Of a stretch of DNA of 64,000 nucleotides, positions 34,763 through 45,640 are shown piece by piece; position 1 is the stretch's first letter; each line of letters begins with the position of its first letter. Source of the DNA: Camillea tinctor (Eukaryota; Ascomycota; Sordariomycetes; Xylariales; Xylariaceae). The translations under genes and the position numbers were made by a program. Below the pieces are notes generated by a model that searched no databases, was not told the origin of the DNA, and saw only the letters and a list, made by a program, of their open reading frames with translations. Location: contig MU394090.1 of assembly GCA_022578605.1 (NCBI GenBank), forward strand, positions 306,177 through 370,176. Direction: 5' to 3'.

Positions 34763-36479
34763 TCTGTCTTCTTTTTTTTCCTTCTTTCTGTTCCTTTCTC
34801 TATTCTTACTGTGTCTTCTCTTTTTATTTAACTACCACTCTTTTCTGCTTTCCCACTGTGGTTCAACCCCCTTCCCACTTTTTGGGGGGGGATGCGTATG
34901 TATGTGTGTCAATGTGACTTTTTCGGTTGAGTGGGTTTTATAGGACGATGAAGTAGCGCAGTTGGATTCAAACTAAGAGATTCTATGGTTTATTGTTCTG
35001 CTGCGAAGGTTATGCATACATCAATGTATGCAGCTGCAGGCGCATGTAGGTATTAGGTGTAAAAAGTGACTGCTCTGCTTTTTGTTGTCAAAAACGAAGA
35101 TGAAAAATGGAAAAGAAAACAGAAAAGAAAATCGATATCGGCGTGGTGTTACCTTTTACTGCATGTGATAGATATGGCTGTTTGATGACAAACGCATGTA
35201 ATGGATAGGATGGAATTTAGTAGTAGTGCAAGAGGTTAGTTGAGAACGGACCTCCGAAGTCTGGAGCAAAGGAGGGGGGAAATAGGTAGAGGAGCTGTTT
35301 AGGTGAGAGTCAACTTAGACTTACTAATAAGTCGCATTGTTAGGTTAGTGGATTATTCTTTTTTTCTTCTTTTCTCTTCAGAGGGTTCCAGAACAAATCG
35401 TAAATCGCCACCAAAGCTTCGGCCCGTGACAGGTGATAAAATAAAAACAATGGAATAATGGATACACTAAACTGACTAACTAAACTAGCTGATGTTAGTG
35501 GAGGGGGAAATGCAATTCCTCTAAGATAACAAGACCTGGAGTTGATCAAAGCTTAAAATTATGGTTTCTTAGTGTTATGTAGCTTTAATCATAAGTTTAT
35601 AAGGTACCCAAGGCTTGGGAGCTATGTAGTGTGACAAAACAGGCCGGACGGGAAAGACGGGGAAATTGGAACTCAATAGCTCAGGTGAGTAAAAAAACAT
35701 CCAATATCCGTTCGTATTCCTTTTTTTTTCTTTTTTTTTCTTTTTTGTTATTGCCTGCAATATTACCTGGCGACTCCGCTGTCGGCTGCGGTCAGCCGCT
35801 ACGTAGGTAGATGTAAACTTATGTGTGCAATGGTCAATGGTCCTGGTAGGCAGCTAAGGTGCAAAGACGTCAGCGATGGAGGGGCAGGGCAACCTGTAGC
35901 TCTTAGTGGGCTGGTGGGTAGGTGGGAGGTACGGAGTAGGAGGTACATACACAGAGGTGAAAGACAACAAAGTTTTGAAGGTTGCTGGTGAAACCCCCTA
36001 AAAAAATATAGGATCCACCTATTACTCCGTATTGATTGGGTTGTTATCGCTAGCCTGTCTTGCCTGTCCCGCCGTTCCCTACTATGTACTCCGTAATCTT
36101 TCTATGTAAGTTGTATAGGTGGTACCTTACTCTACGCGTTACGCGCCCGCAACCTATTAGCGTCCTTTTTATAATTTATTTAGTGCGACCCATGGAAACA
36201 TCGAAACCTTGGTCTACGACAGGATCAACCTCTCCCTCGAACCAACCTCAACCACCTCAACCACTATAAACCACAAACCACAAACCACACCCACCAATTC
36301 TCTCCTCCCTTCTTCTTTTTTTTCTTCCCTTGTTTTTATTTCTCTCTCATGCTTATATATATGTGCATGTTCTAATCCACCGATAAATCCAATTCGCCTC
36401 TCCTGGGAAGTCTTTCCTTGTTTTGCTCTTCTTTTCCCTTTTTCCTTTGCTTCCTGCATAGGTGATCGTGATCGAAACG
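34763..36479. promoter_or_regulatory. Divergent intergenic region between NBP35 and HOS3
   Basis: 1.7 kb without a supported gene. Contains three copies of the 9-mer TACTCCGTA or its complement (35930-35938, 36023-36031, 36087-36095) and a CT-rich leader (36300-36350 and 36420-36455) before HOS3. Confidence 0.45.
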
Positions 36480-39400
36480 ATGGCTTCCCATGGACACGCC
36501 AGGGCCCAATCGGCGATGGGATCAACAAACAATCACTACTATAACCACAATGACAACCACTACCACGATAATAACCATAATAACACCCCCGATCGAGAGC
36601 TCCTGAGCTCGCTGAACAAGCTGTCCCTAAACAATTCCCCCCATAACCGTCTCTCTACGGGCTCGCACTCGAACACTCACTCGAGAAACCCCAGTGAACG
36701 ATACTCCTCGGCCTCACCCAGCATCCAAGGTTCCAAACGGAACCCTGGACTCCGAATCAATCCCCATGGAGGCGCCCATTCTCAAGAAGGGACGCCCACC
36801 CTGGTTCGCAAATCCTCCATGTCTTCCATGCATTCGATGAGCGGTATCACTCCAGGACGGGCCCCTTCACGTCGCAGTAGTTCGAATGCCTTCCCGTCCC
36901 CTACCATGGGCAGGCCGCCCGCCAACGGTCCGGTCAAGAGGGTGGAGGAGAAGCCCGTACACACTCCTCACTCTCTGGCCACTTCGCATTTCCGTAAAGA
37001 GCTGGAATTACTGCATTTGAACGAGACCGGCCAATCAGCTGAGACTATCGTCATCTTGCATGATGCATGCTACGGCCACCGTTTCTCGCGGCCACGCACC
37101 TCCAAGAGTGCACTGAATACTATTGTCGAGCGGCCCGAGAGGATACAGGCCAGCGTCCTGGGTGTATCCCTCGCCTACATCCGACTTGGCGAGCGACATT
37201 GTGATGGAAGAAACCCCATCCACCCGACTCTCGATCCACGGACTCTCCCCGGCATCCCTTTCCGCATTCACAAGACCAGTCGTACGTTACCGATCACCTC
37301 CACCGCCGTGACAAATGTGCACGGGACCAAGTGGATGGAGGAGTTGCAGATCATGTGCGAATCTGCCGAGACGAAGCTGGCGTTGAATGGGCAAGAGCTG
37401 CGAAGACCGGAAATGAACCGAGGCTCGGACCCAGATCCGCCTCAGAAGTTCCACGAGGGAGATCTTTACTTGTGCGCCGAGTCCCTGAATGCGTTCGAGG
37501 GGGCCTTGGGTGCTGTCTGCGAGGCGGTGGACACAGTGTTTTCCAGCTCACCGCATAAACGTGCATTTGTTGCTGTTCGCCCACCTGGCCATCACTGCTC
37601 CGCCTCTTATCCCTCGGGATTCTGTTGGGTGAACAACGTCCATGTGGGAATTATGCACGCTATACTGAACCATGGCTTGACGCACGCTGCCATAATCGAC
37701 TTTGATTTGCACCACGGAGACGGCTCGCAAGCCATTGCCTGGCAACATAACAAACGCGGTCTCGCCAAGAACGCCGCAGCCTGGAAGAAGACCTCCATTG
37801 GCTACTTTAGTGTTCATGACATAAACTCGTATCCGTGCGAGTACGGGGACGAGGAGAAGGTCAAGAACGCTAGTTTGTGCATCGAGAATGCCCATGGCCA
37901 GAACGTCTGGAATGTCCACTTGAATGAGTGGAAGTCGGACCTGGAGTTCTGGAGACTGTATCAGTCCAAATACTCCATCCTTTTGGAGAAGGCCCGCAAT
38001 TATCTCAAACAACAGACCGACAAATGCCGTGCTTCTGGCCAGGTACCAAAAGCCGTGATTTTCTTGTCCGCCGGGTTCGATGCGAGTGAGTGGGAGGGTG
38101 CGGGAATGCAGCGTCACAAAGTCAATGTCCCGACTGAATTCTACGCCAGGCTTACCCGTGATGTCGTTAAGCTCGCATCCGAAGAAGGACTGGCTGTTGA
38201 TGGCCGAGTCATCAGTGTTCTCGAGGGTGGTTATAGCGATAGAGCTCTCTACTCCGGTGTGCTTAGCCACTTGGGTGGCCTAGCGGGAACCGAACCCATT
38301 GTCTCTAGGGACGAGACTGGTAGTGGTCTTGGTAATGAAATGAGTAGCAGAATTGGATCTGTTAGTAGGCGAAGCACCATAAACGAGAGCGACTTCAAGT
38401 CCTGGAAACTACCTGGCTTCCCATACGATCCAAGCTGGTGGTCTGCCTCCGAGCTTGACCAGCTTGATGCTGGATTGGCCGCTATCCCCGCGGACCGTCC
38501 GAGAATTCGATGCATTACCCCAGGAAACTATTCCTCCCCGACGCAGTCATCTAATGCTAAGATGACTGAAACTGCTAGAGTCCGTCAGAACCTAACAGGA
38601 GTCACGGCCGGCCAAAGAGTCGTCACCAGGCCGCCTACCCCTCCCCCTCCTGATGTCCCTTGGGTTACTGCGGCCCATGCGCTCAGCAGGTTGCTCATAC
38701 CCACTGACCGCCCAACCACTAGCTGCAACCATGAGGAACTTAACGCTGAGGCCACGAAGGCTAAGCGCGAGCGCGAAAGCGATGCAGCTAGTGAAGCTGG
38801 TACATCTGCTCCTACTTCTGCTCCAACCCGAATGTCTCTTCGTGAGAGGAAGCCCGTCAAATCCATGTATCCGATCGAAGATGAGGACGTTAAATCGCGT
38901 CGTAAGACTGTGGGCGGCACTTCGGTCCTTGCTGCGGAAAAGGTAAGCGTTTAATTGATTATTATCTTTCTATGAAAGGTCAGTTTCTCACTATTGTTTA
39001 CAGGCATCGGCTCGCGGGATTCCCACGCATGGGGATCGGCCATCAAGCAGAAGACTTAGCACCGCTTCAACCTTTACAGCCGCTACCCGCAACACCATGG
39101 ATTATATGGATGGATACCCTAGACCTACTACTTCCCAGAGTGTTAGGCCCATGACCTCGCAGAGTACTAGACCTACCACCTCTCAGAGTATCAGGCCAGA
39201 ATCATCGTTGAGCATGCGAGGCCAGCCCCAGTCTACCTCAACATTGAACGTTAAGAAGACGCGCCAGTCTGCCGCCCCCAAGAAGGAGAGCACACGAGCA
39301 ACTAGGGCACCAAGGAAGGCCAAGACGGCGAAGAGCGATCCAACCCCACCCGAGTCGACCTGTTCGTCCAACACTCCCTTGCCTGACGAGGCCGACGAGA

Positions 39401-40281
39401 AACCTCCCACACCCCCTGGTCACGATGATGCAGCGGCCAGATCACGACTACCAACTCCTACATCTCCAAATAGTTCTAGAGAGCTTGATAGACTTGCCAC
39501 TGGGGCGAGAAGAATCAAGATCAACGTGGTCACCAAGGAGATGAAGGAAGCGAGACAGAGAGAAGCAGAGAAGAGAGCGATGGAAGAAAGGGAAGCCCAG
39601 GAAGATATGAGAGCTGTGGCGTCGGCTAAAATTGGGAAGGCTCCATCATCGGACGGAAAGTCAGCAGCACCTTCAACTGAAGGATTCCCGAGTCCCAGCG
39701 CCAGCTCTGTGCAAAGCAGTGCCAATCCCTTAACTAATTCACGAGACATCTCTGGCACATCGTCGCCCATGGGATATCCCAGGGAAGCCGCCCCAGTGAT
39801 GATGAATGGTTCATTGTCACCTCCACCAGAACCAAGTAATATCTTGACCCCGACTGGGCACAACCCTCTCTACCCATCGTTGATGCCACGGTCTCCAGCC
39901 CAAACTTCATCAGATGCGGGCCAAACCCAAAGCCCCTCGACCCAGCGTCAGCCACGACCAGAATCGATCTCGATCCCGAGCCCAGCAAATTCTTCGGAGC
40001 CTGCTAACCACTCCCCACCTATTCCACCTAAACCCAACCACCTACAGTCGCCAAACTTTCAACCTCCACAAGGAACTCCTCAGAGTCCAGCCACCTGGGC
40101 CGGTCACAATTTCACATCAACCTCGGAAATCCCATTTGCACGTACGCCAGGCCAAGACGTATCTTCGCCTACAGTAAAGGAGAACCTACCTATGAGACGT
40201 AGAACCAGCGTCAAGGAGAAGGCCAGAGCCATCGACCAGGGTGTTTGGGACGCCTATGACACCCCAGGCCCTCACGCTTGA
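36480..40281 (+). CDS. HOS3: Hos3-type histone deacetylase (class II, fungal)
   Basis: Two exons (36480-38942, 39004-40281; phase 0) give 1246 aa. Zinc-dependent lysine deacetylase; yeast Hos3 is a fungal-specific enzyme. A low-complexity His/Asn/Ser-rich N-terminus of about 180 residues precedes the catalytic domain (about 190-610) with VRPPGHHCSASYPSGFCWVN, IIDFDLHHGDGSQ (about residues 405-417; metal-binding Asp-His), IFLSAGFDASEW and SVLEGGYSDRALY. The zinc ligands Asp, His and Asp are all visible. The C-terminal half (beyond about 640) is disordered, with a short RP-TTSQS triplicate at 39124-39190 and a Lys/Glu-rich coil (KEMKEARQREAEKRAMEERE). The ATG at 36480 is preferred over an in-frame ATG at 36462, which adds only six residues. 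Confidence 0.93.
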
Positions 40282-41618
40282 ACGCAAATCTGGGGTCTGA
40301 ATAAGGAGAAACTGGAGTTTTATCTATCTGGCAGTGGTAGCGATGGCACATTCATTTTTGGCTTATGGGTATACATCACATGCATAAATCCGTACACACA
40401 TAATAAAGGGGTTCTGGGAATTTTTTTAAAAACAAGATTGGAATTCCTTTTAGAACATGTACGGCGTTCCACGATGGATGATGGTATAAAGATGCGTTTT
40501 GTTTTTGCTGTTTTTCTTTGTGAGAGCATTGCGAAAGGAGGTAACGAACGGCGTTGCGTTAATACAATTGTGCTGCTTGTTTTTTCTACGCTAAAATGTG
40601 CGAGATTGTTCACCATACACTCGATACACTACTATTACTACAACTACGGTACATTATTGGCCGATCAGCTTCACCCAGCTTGACCTTCTTTTTGTCTTGA
40701 TTCATTTTTATGAGAAAGAAAAAAACTGGGCTTATTATCATGACCATATTCCTGCAACTACTACATGATCTCAGGTTCCACGCTACAGATAGTGTTTTCA
40801 TTTCCTCGTCTCTCCCTGAGTAATGGAAATATAATCTACATACACTTTTCTCTCACATCTATCAACAATGATTTATAAAATACACTCGCCTGTAATGATT
40901 GTTTTTTTTTTTCTTATTACAGAGAGGATGGGAAAGAAGAAGGATGAGAAACGAGACACATACATATAGAAAACTATATAATAATACAAGCTCCGCGTAG
41001 CGTCTATAACAACTGGAACATGGTTCACTCTACGCGTGTATGGTAGTAAAGTGGCGTTTACATCTATTTTTTCATTATGTGGACACCAGTACGATTGTGA
41101 CTTTCTTCGGCTTCATTAGATCAGCTTTGTGTATTTAACAAGTCTATCCTAGTTGCTCCCATAAAAGATATAATCTACATCTAGATAGAGTGGGAAGAGT
41201 GAATTTCAAACTTGAATAGGAGTTGTAACATGACCGTCTTTCACACCTCCTTTCAACTTGTTTGAAGAAGAAAAAAAGGAAAAACGCCATGATCTCATGA
41301 TAAATCGTAGTAAGAGAACGTCACATCATCTCTAAAAACCTATTCCTCCTCGGCCTCCTCCCAAATGGTATCTAGCCCTGCGTTTATTACTACCGCTGAT
41401 GCTCCTATTGCTGCTGCTGACGATGATCCGCGAGACCCTTTGAAACTCGGAAATGCAACAAAACTATTATCATTATTGCCACGTCCACGTCCACCCCCGC
41501 CATGTCTGCTTCCGCCCGTCGAACTCCGATCTCCAAATGTATGGTTCTGCGGGTAACTTTGATGATATTGATGTTGATAATGCAGAGGGGAATATAAATC
41601 TTGCTGTACGTATTGAGA
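40282..41618. other. Convergent 3' region between HOS3 and homeobox factor
   Basis: 1.3 kb between two converging stop codons, AT-rich, no protein-like frame. Confidence 0.5.
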
Positions 41619-44600
41619 TTAAATCGCGAACCCGCCCGCCCCAGAAGATGACCCTCCTCCTCCCATGCCCCCCGGAACTCCCCCACTGCCACCCCCAAAC
41701 AGCGACATCAGCGACGACGAGGACGAGGAAGCCGGGCTGGGATTCAAGTTCAGCGGATCGGCTTTCCCCTGGTTCTGCGCCGGCGTGTTCCCGCCGCCGC
41801 TGAAATCCGGGCTCACGTCCTGCAGGATGTCGTTGATCTCCTGGTCCGTGAAGTTCATATCGAGGTCGAGATCCAGATCGACGTCCATCGCCGTAGCAGT
41901 AGGCGGCGCATACAGGCCCCGACCGCGCGCCGGCAGCGTGGCCGGCAGATCCATCTCCAGCGCGCTATCGGCGAACCCGGGTATCCCCATCGTCGTCGTC
42001 GCCCCCTGCTGCAGCGCGGCCTTGAACTTCGCCAGCAGCACCGGGTCGTCGCACGCCGTCTTCTGCATGCCCATGATCTCGCGCGCGCGCGCGCGCAGCC
42101 GCTCGTCGCTCGGGAACGACCCCGCGCCGCCCCGCGCCACCTCGCGCCGCACGTACTCCGTCAGCCCGCTCTCCAGCTCGCGGCTGCAGAAGATGCGCGC
42201 CGGCGCCGCGTACCGCCGCGTGAACGTCTGCAGGAACCGGTTCGCCGTCGACGCGCCCGACTGGAACCCCCGCGCCTCGTGCCGCAGGAACACCATGCTC
42301 TCGTCTGCGCCCGCCCCGGTGGGTCCGTCCTGGCTGTCGTGCGGCTGCGCGGAGGGACACGAGGGCGATGGGTGCGCCGTGGCGATGAGTGCCGCGGCTG
42401 GGTTCGGCGACACGTACGGCGGCGCGAATCCCGTGCCGCCTTGCGAGGTCGCCCAGAAGATCTCCCCTGATAGCAGGCCCGGGCCGTATTCCGGCGGCAG
42501 GATGCCGACGTCGACTTTGAAGCGCTGGAGCCACTCGGCGTTGTCGGCGGCGGTTTGGTTCCAGGGGTCGTCGCTGTTGGGATTCACGTTAGCTTTCCGT
42601 TTCTTCTTTCTAATTTTTTTTTCGGTTTTCGTGTTGTTGTTGGTAAGGGGGGAATACTTACTCATCGTACACGATCCACCGCGCTTGGTGCTGCAGCTCC
42701 TGGTCCGTCGGCACGTGGCAGTTGGGGTTGTTGGGCGACGTCGTCGCGACGACGAAGCGGCTGAGGCCCCGCGCCAGCCGCCGGAAGCAGTTCGCGTCGT
42801 TGAGGAAGTACGGGCCCGCCCTGATACAGGGTGGTGGCTTTCCGCCCTCGCTGGTCGCTGCCACTGAGGCGCCACCGGAGAGAGCCTGTCCAGGTGTGCC
42901 AGATGATGTGCTGCCTGCTGGCGCGGAGCCGGGATGAGAGGGTGAGCCCTGGGAGGTAGATACCATGGGTGTGCTCGCCTTGGGCGGGTATCGCTGGCGG
43001 AAGTGATCCAGCCATGCTTTGTCGTCGGCGGCGGTCTGGTTCCATCCGTCTTCTACCTCGTAGATAATGATACGCGCCTGTCGCTGCAGAGCAGCATCTG
43101 TAGGTTCGACGCCTAGCGATCGCTGCTGCTGGAGGTATTCTCCCAGCTCGGCATCTAACCTGGTGTAGTTGTGGATAGTGGAGTCGATAGTCTTGGGGTC
43201 CTTGGACCGTTGGAAGGCATCGCCTACGTCTTCGCTGCGTGGGAGATGCGCGCGCTGCCTGAAGCCCTGCAGCCACTTGGATGAGGAGTTGATGAGACGG
43301 AGCACCCAGTTGGCTAGGGCCTCAGATGGGTTGCTGGACTTCTCCTCCGCACGCCCGATGATACGGCACGCTTCGGTTTGCAGCTCCGAGTCCATCGCCG
43401 TTAGGCCTAATAGGATCTTGGCGTTCACAAACTCGCGCAGCTGCTTCTCGAAGTCACAGCCCTCAAAGATATCGCGTTTGCCATTGATGCGAAGCGAGGA
43501 CATGCGGTTCTCGGACTGGGCCCTAATCGGGCTGAAGCGTGCTTTGTGTCGAGCTTCGTCGGAAGACATGACTAGGTCGCGAAGCCACGAGGGCGACGCT
43601 ACAGAGGAGTCGCTGTTTGCGAAAATCTCGGTGCCGAAGATGATACGGCAAGCTTCCCTTTGGATATCCGCATCGGTCGGGATCTGGCCTGTGTCGTCGG
43701 TCGTGTTCGGGATCCAGTATTGAAGCTCGAGTTTCAGGAGTTCGTAGGCATTATTCGGCGTGGAGGGCGAAGGCAGGCTAGCCATGAACGGTAGGGGAGA
43801 CATCCTCTCATCATGAATCAAGTCTATAGAAATCATTAGATGTCTGCAGGGGAGAGGATAGTAGTATTCTCTCACAAGGCGGGATGGAATTTTCAACCAT
43901 CTCAAGAACGGGTGCTTCAAAACCCCAGTCACCCTTCCAGTCAGCCATAGTGTTACCGGTTTTGAAGTGTTCGGCGAGGTGGTCGGTTCGGATGGTCCAG
44001 CTGTCGAGGACGATGCCGCAGAAACCGCATCGTGATCGTATCTCGGGAGAGGTTAGGCGCCACTTGTCCATCGCCCAGGCGAGGTATTTAACATTGTGTA
44101 CGAGTCGTAGGTGTTGGCGGAGGTGGTCTTTCCGGTAAAAGGTCCGCTCTTCCTGTGTGCGCTCAGTGCAGCCAGAATAGTTGTGAGAATCTATGTGAGC
44201 ATCATCGGGGTTGGGCTCGCCGCAGAATACGCAGCATATCAAGCCATTCTCTGGGTTGAGACTTTTGGCTCCATCCGGTGAGCAAATCCACCGCTCTAGG
44301 GACAGATGCAAAGATTTCTCATGCCGTTGCCAGTCATGCTTAGTTCGGAACGTTTCCGTACAGAAAGTGCATTGGAAAGTTTTCAGGGGCTGGGCCATAG
44401 GCTCATCAGCACGCTTGGGCGGTGCCCGTCTACGCCGACGGCGACCTCGGTTATTCCGCACATAAGACGAGATAGAATTGAAAGAAACTCGGGACTGATT
44501 CGAGTAGAGGGAAGCAAAAGAGCCACCGCTCGAGTGAGAGGTGCCAAGACTGCTAACGGATGACTGATTGCAGAGCGACCTGCTAGATCCATCATCTGAA

Positions 44601-45640
44601 TAGTTAGAGATGAAAGGACTGTTACGGCCAGATCCCGATGTCTGTGAGTAGGAGCCAGAAGCGGACACGGCGCGAGCAATGGCGGTGACGGAAGCGGGTT
44701 CGTTTTCCGGTGGAGAGTTAGCCCAACGCTGCAGCGGATTCATGCTCTCCAGGCGTGGTGTTCCGGGCCGCCTGGGAATATCAATTGCCTGTGCATATCC
44801 TCCACCGACATGTGGTGATGTAGCACGAGTAGGCTGGACTTTGCCCCGACGCCGCGCATTAGCAAGCCAATTGGTTATCTGGGTCTTGTTGAGCCCCGTG
44901 ATCTTCTGGAGGTTCTCCTTCTCCTCATCTGTGGGATAAGGATGTCGGCTGTGAGTCACCAGCCAGTTCTTGAGCACCTTCACGGATTCTCGAGAGAAGC
45001 GAGCGCCAATTTTCGGCATGTTTAGCGGTTTGGGAGATGATGGCTGGTCGCTGGCGACTGCGGTCAGACCAGGAGCAGGAGGTGCTGTTGTAATTAAGGC
45101 GGCTAAGTCATCTTCGTGGACAATGGACGTCGCGGGCCTGTCGCCCATAATTGGCCAAGGGTTCGCGGGAAACGTAGCTCCAGCCTCTGCTGTGAGGTTG
45201 TTGGTCGACGGACCAAAACTGCACTCGCAACGGAGAGCGACGCAGCTCGTGCAATAACCTCGGTATTTACCTTCTCGAATCCTCTTGCACTGGTATTTAC
45301 CTTGTATGCAATGGAGACAAGGAGATTCCGGCGTCTCCCAGTACATCTGGGAGGTCACCGGCGGCGATACCTCCAAGCTTGGGTCTACAGGTGCTTCGGT
45401 TTCCCGATCTTGGGCCATCTGGGTAGATTCATAATGCTCAAGAGCCCAGTAGGACCAATCGTCCCCGTCCACATTCTCGAAGACAAGATTCATATTAGGC
45501 TCATCCAAGGACCCTGGAACACCAGAATCAACAGAGTCTACCACGCCCTCCGGCATAGCCGGCAGATCAAAGCCAGTACTATCCGCTGCGGCGTCCCAAT
45601 TGATGTAATCCATTTCCTCCTCCTCGAATATGGTCGTCAT
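41619..45640 (-). CDS. Large homeobox / C2H2 transcription factor with cysteine cluster and C-terminal repeats
   Basis: Three exons on the minus strand (45640-43876, 43823-42662, 42573-41619; phases 1 and 2) join to 1293 aa. Cys108-X2-Cys111-X6-Cys118-X11-Cys130-X2-Cys133-X6-Cys140 fits Zn2Cys6 spacing. A TALE-type homeobox (about 213-270) has the three-residue extension in SRHPYPTDEE and the recognition helix ITNWLANARRR. C2H2 fingers follow (CTFCTETFRTKHDWQRH, a probable second with CVFCGEPNP, a third with CGFCGIVLDSW). A PPYLIHDERMSPLPF linker leads to five related repeats (about 614-672, 713-776, 811-864, 928-994, 1108-1160). The tail has an acidic DVDLDLDLDMNF segment and a Gly/Ser-rich end. 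A nuclear DNA-binding regulator is inferred; targets unknown. The first splice gives IPPYLIHDERMSPLPF, and the second joins IVYD to DDDPWNQTAAD, echoing the preceding repeat, which supports one gene rather than two or three. Confidence 0.85.

Noticed and set aside
33867..34943. 358-codon plus-strand frame over NBP35
   Set aside because: Antisense shadow caused by strong GC third-position bias; composition is Arg/Ser/Pro-rich with no motif, while the minus strand encodes a complete Nbp35.
41665..42867. 400-codon plus-strand frame opposite the homeobox factor
   Set aside because: Shadow of the GC-rich third exon; no recognisable domain, and the minus-strand exon continues a repeated protein module.
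42658..43932. Separate gene beginning inside the repeat region of the homeobox protein
   Set aside because: Upstream residues are intron sequence; a 52-nt GT-AG intron joins it in phase to the finger exon and gives a sensible IPPYLIHDERM junction.
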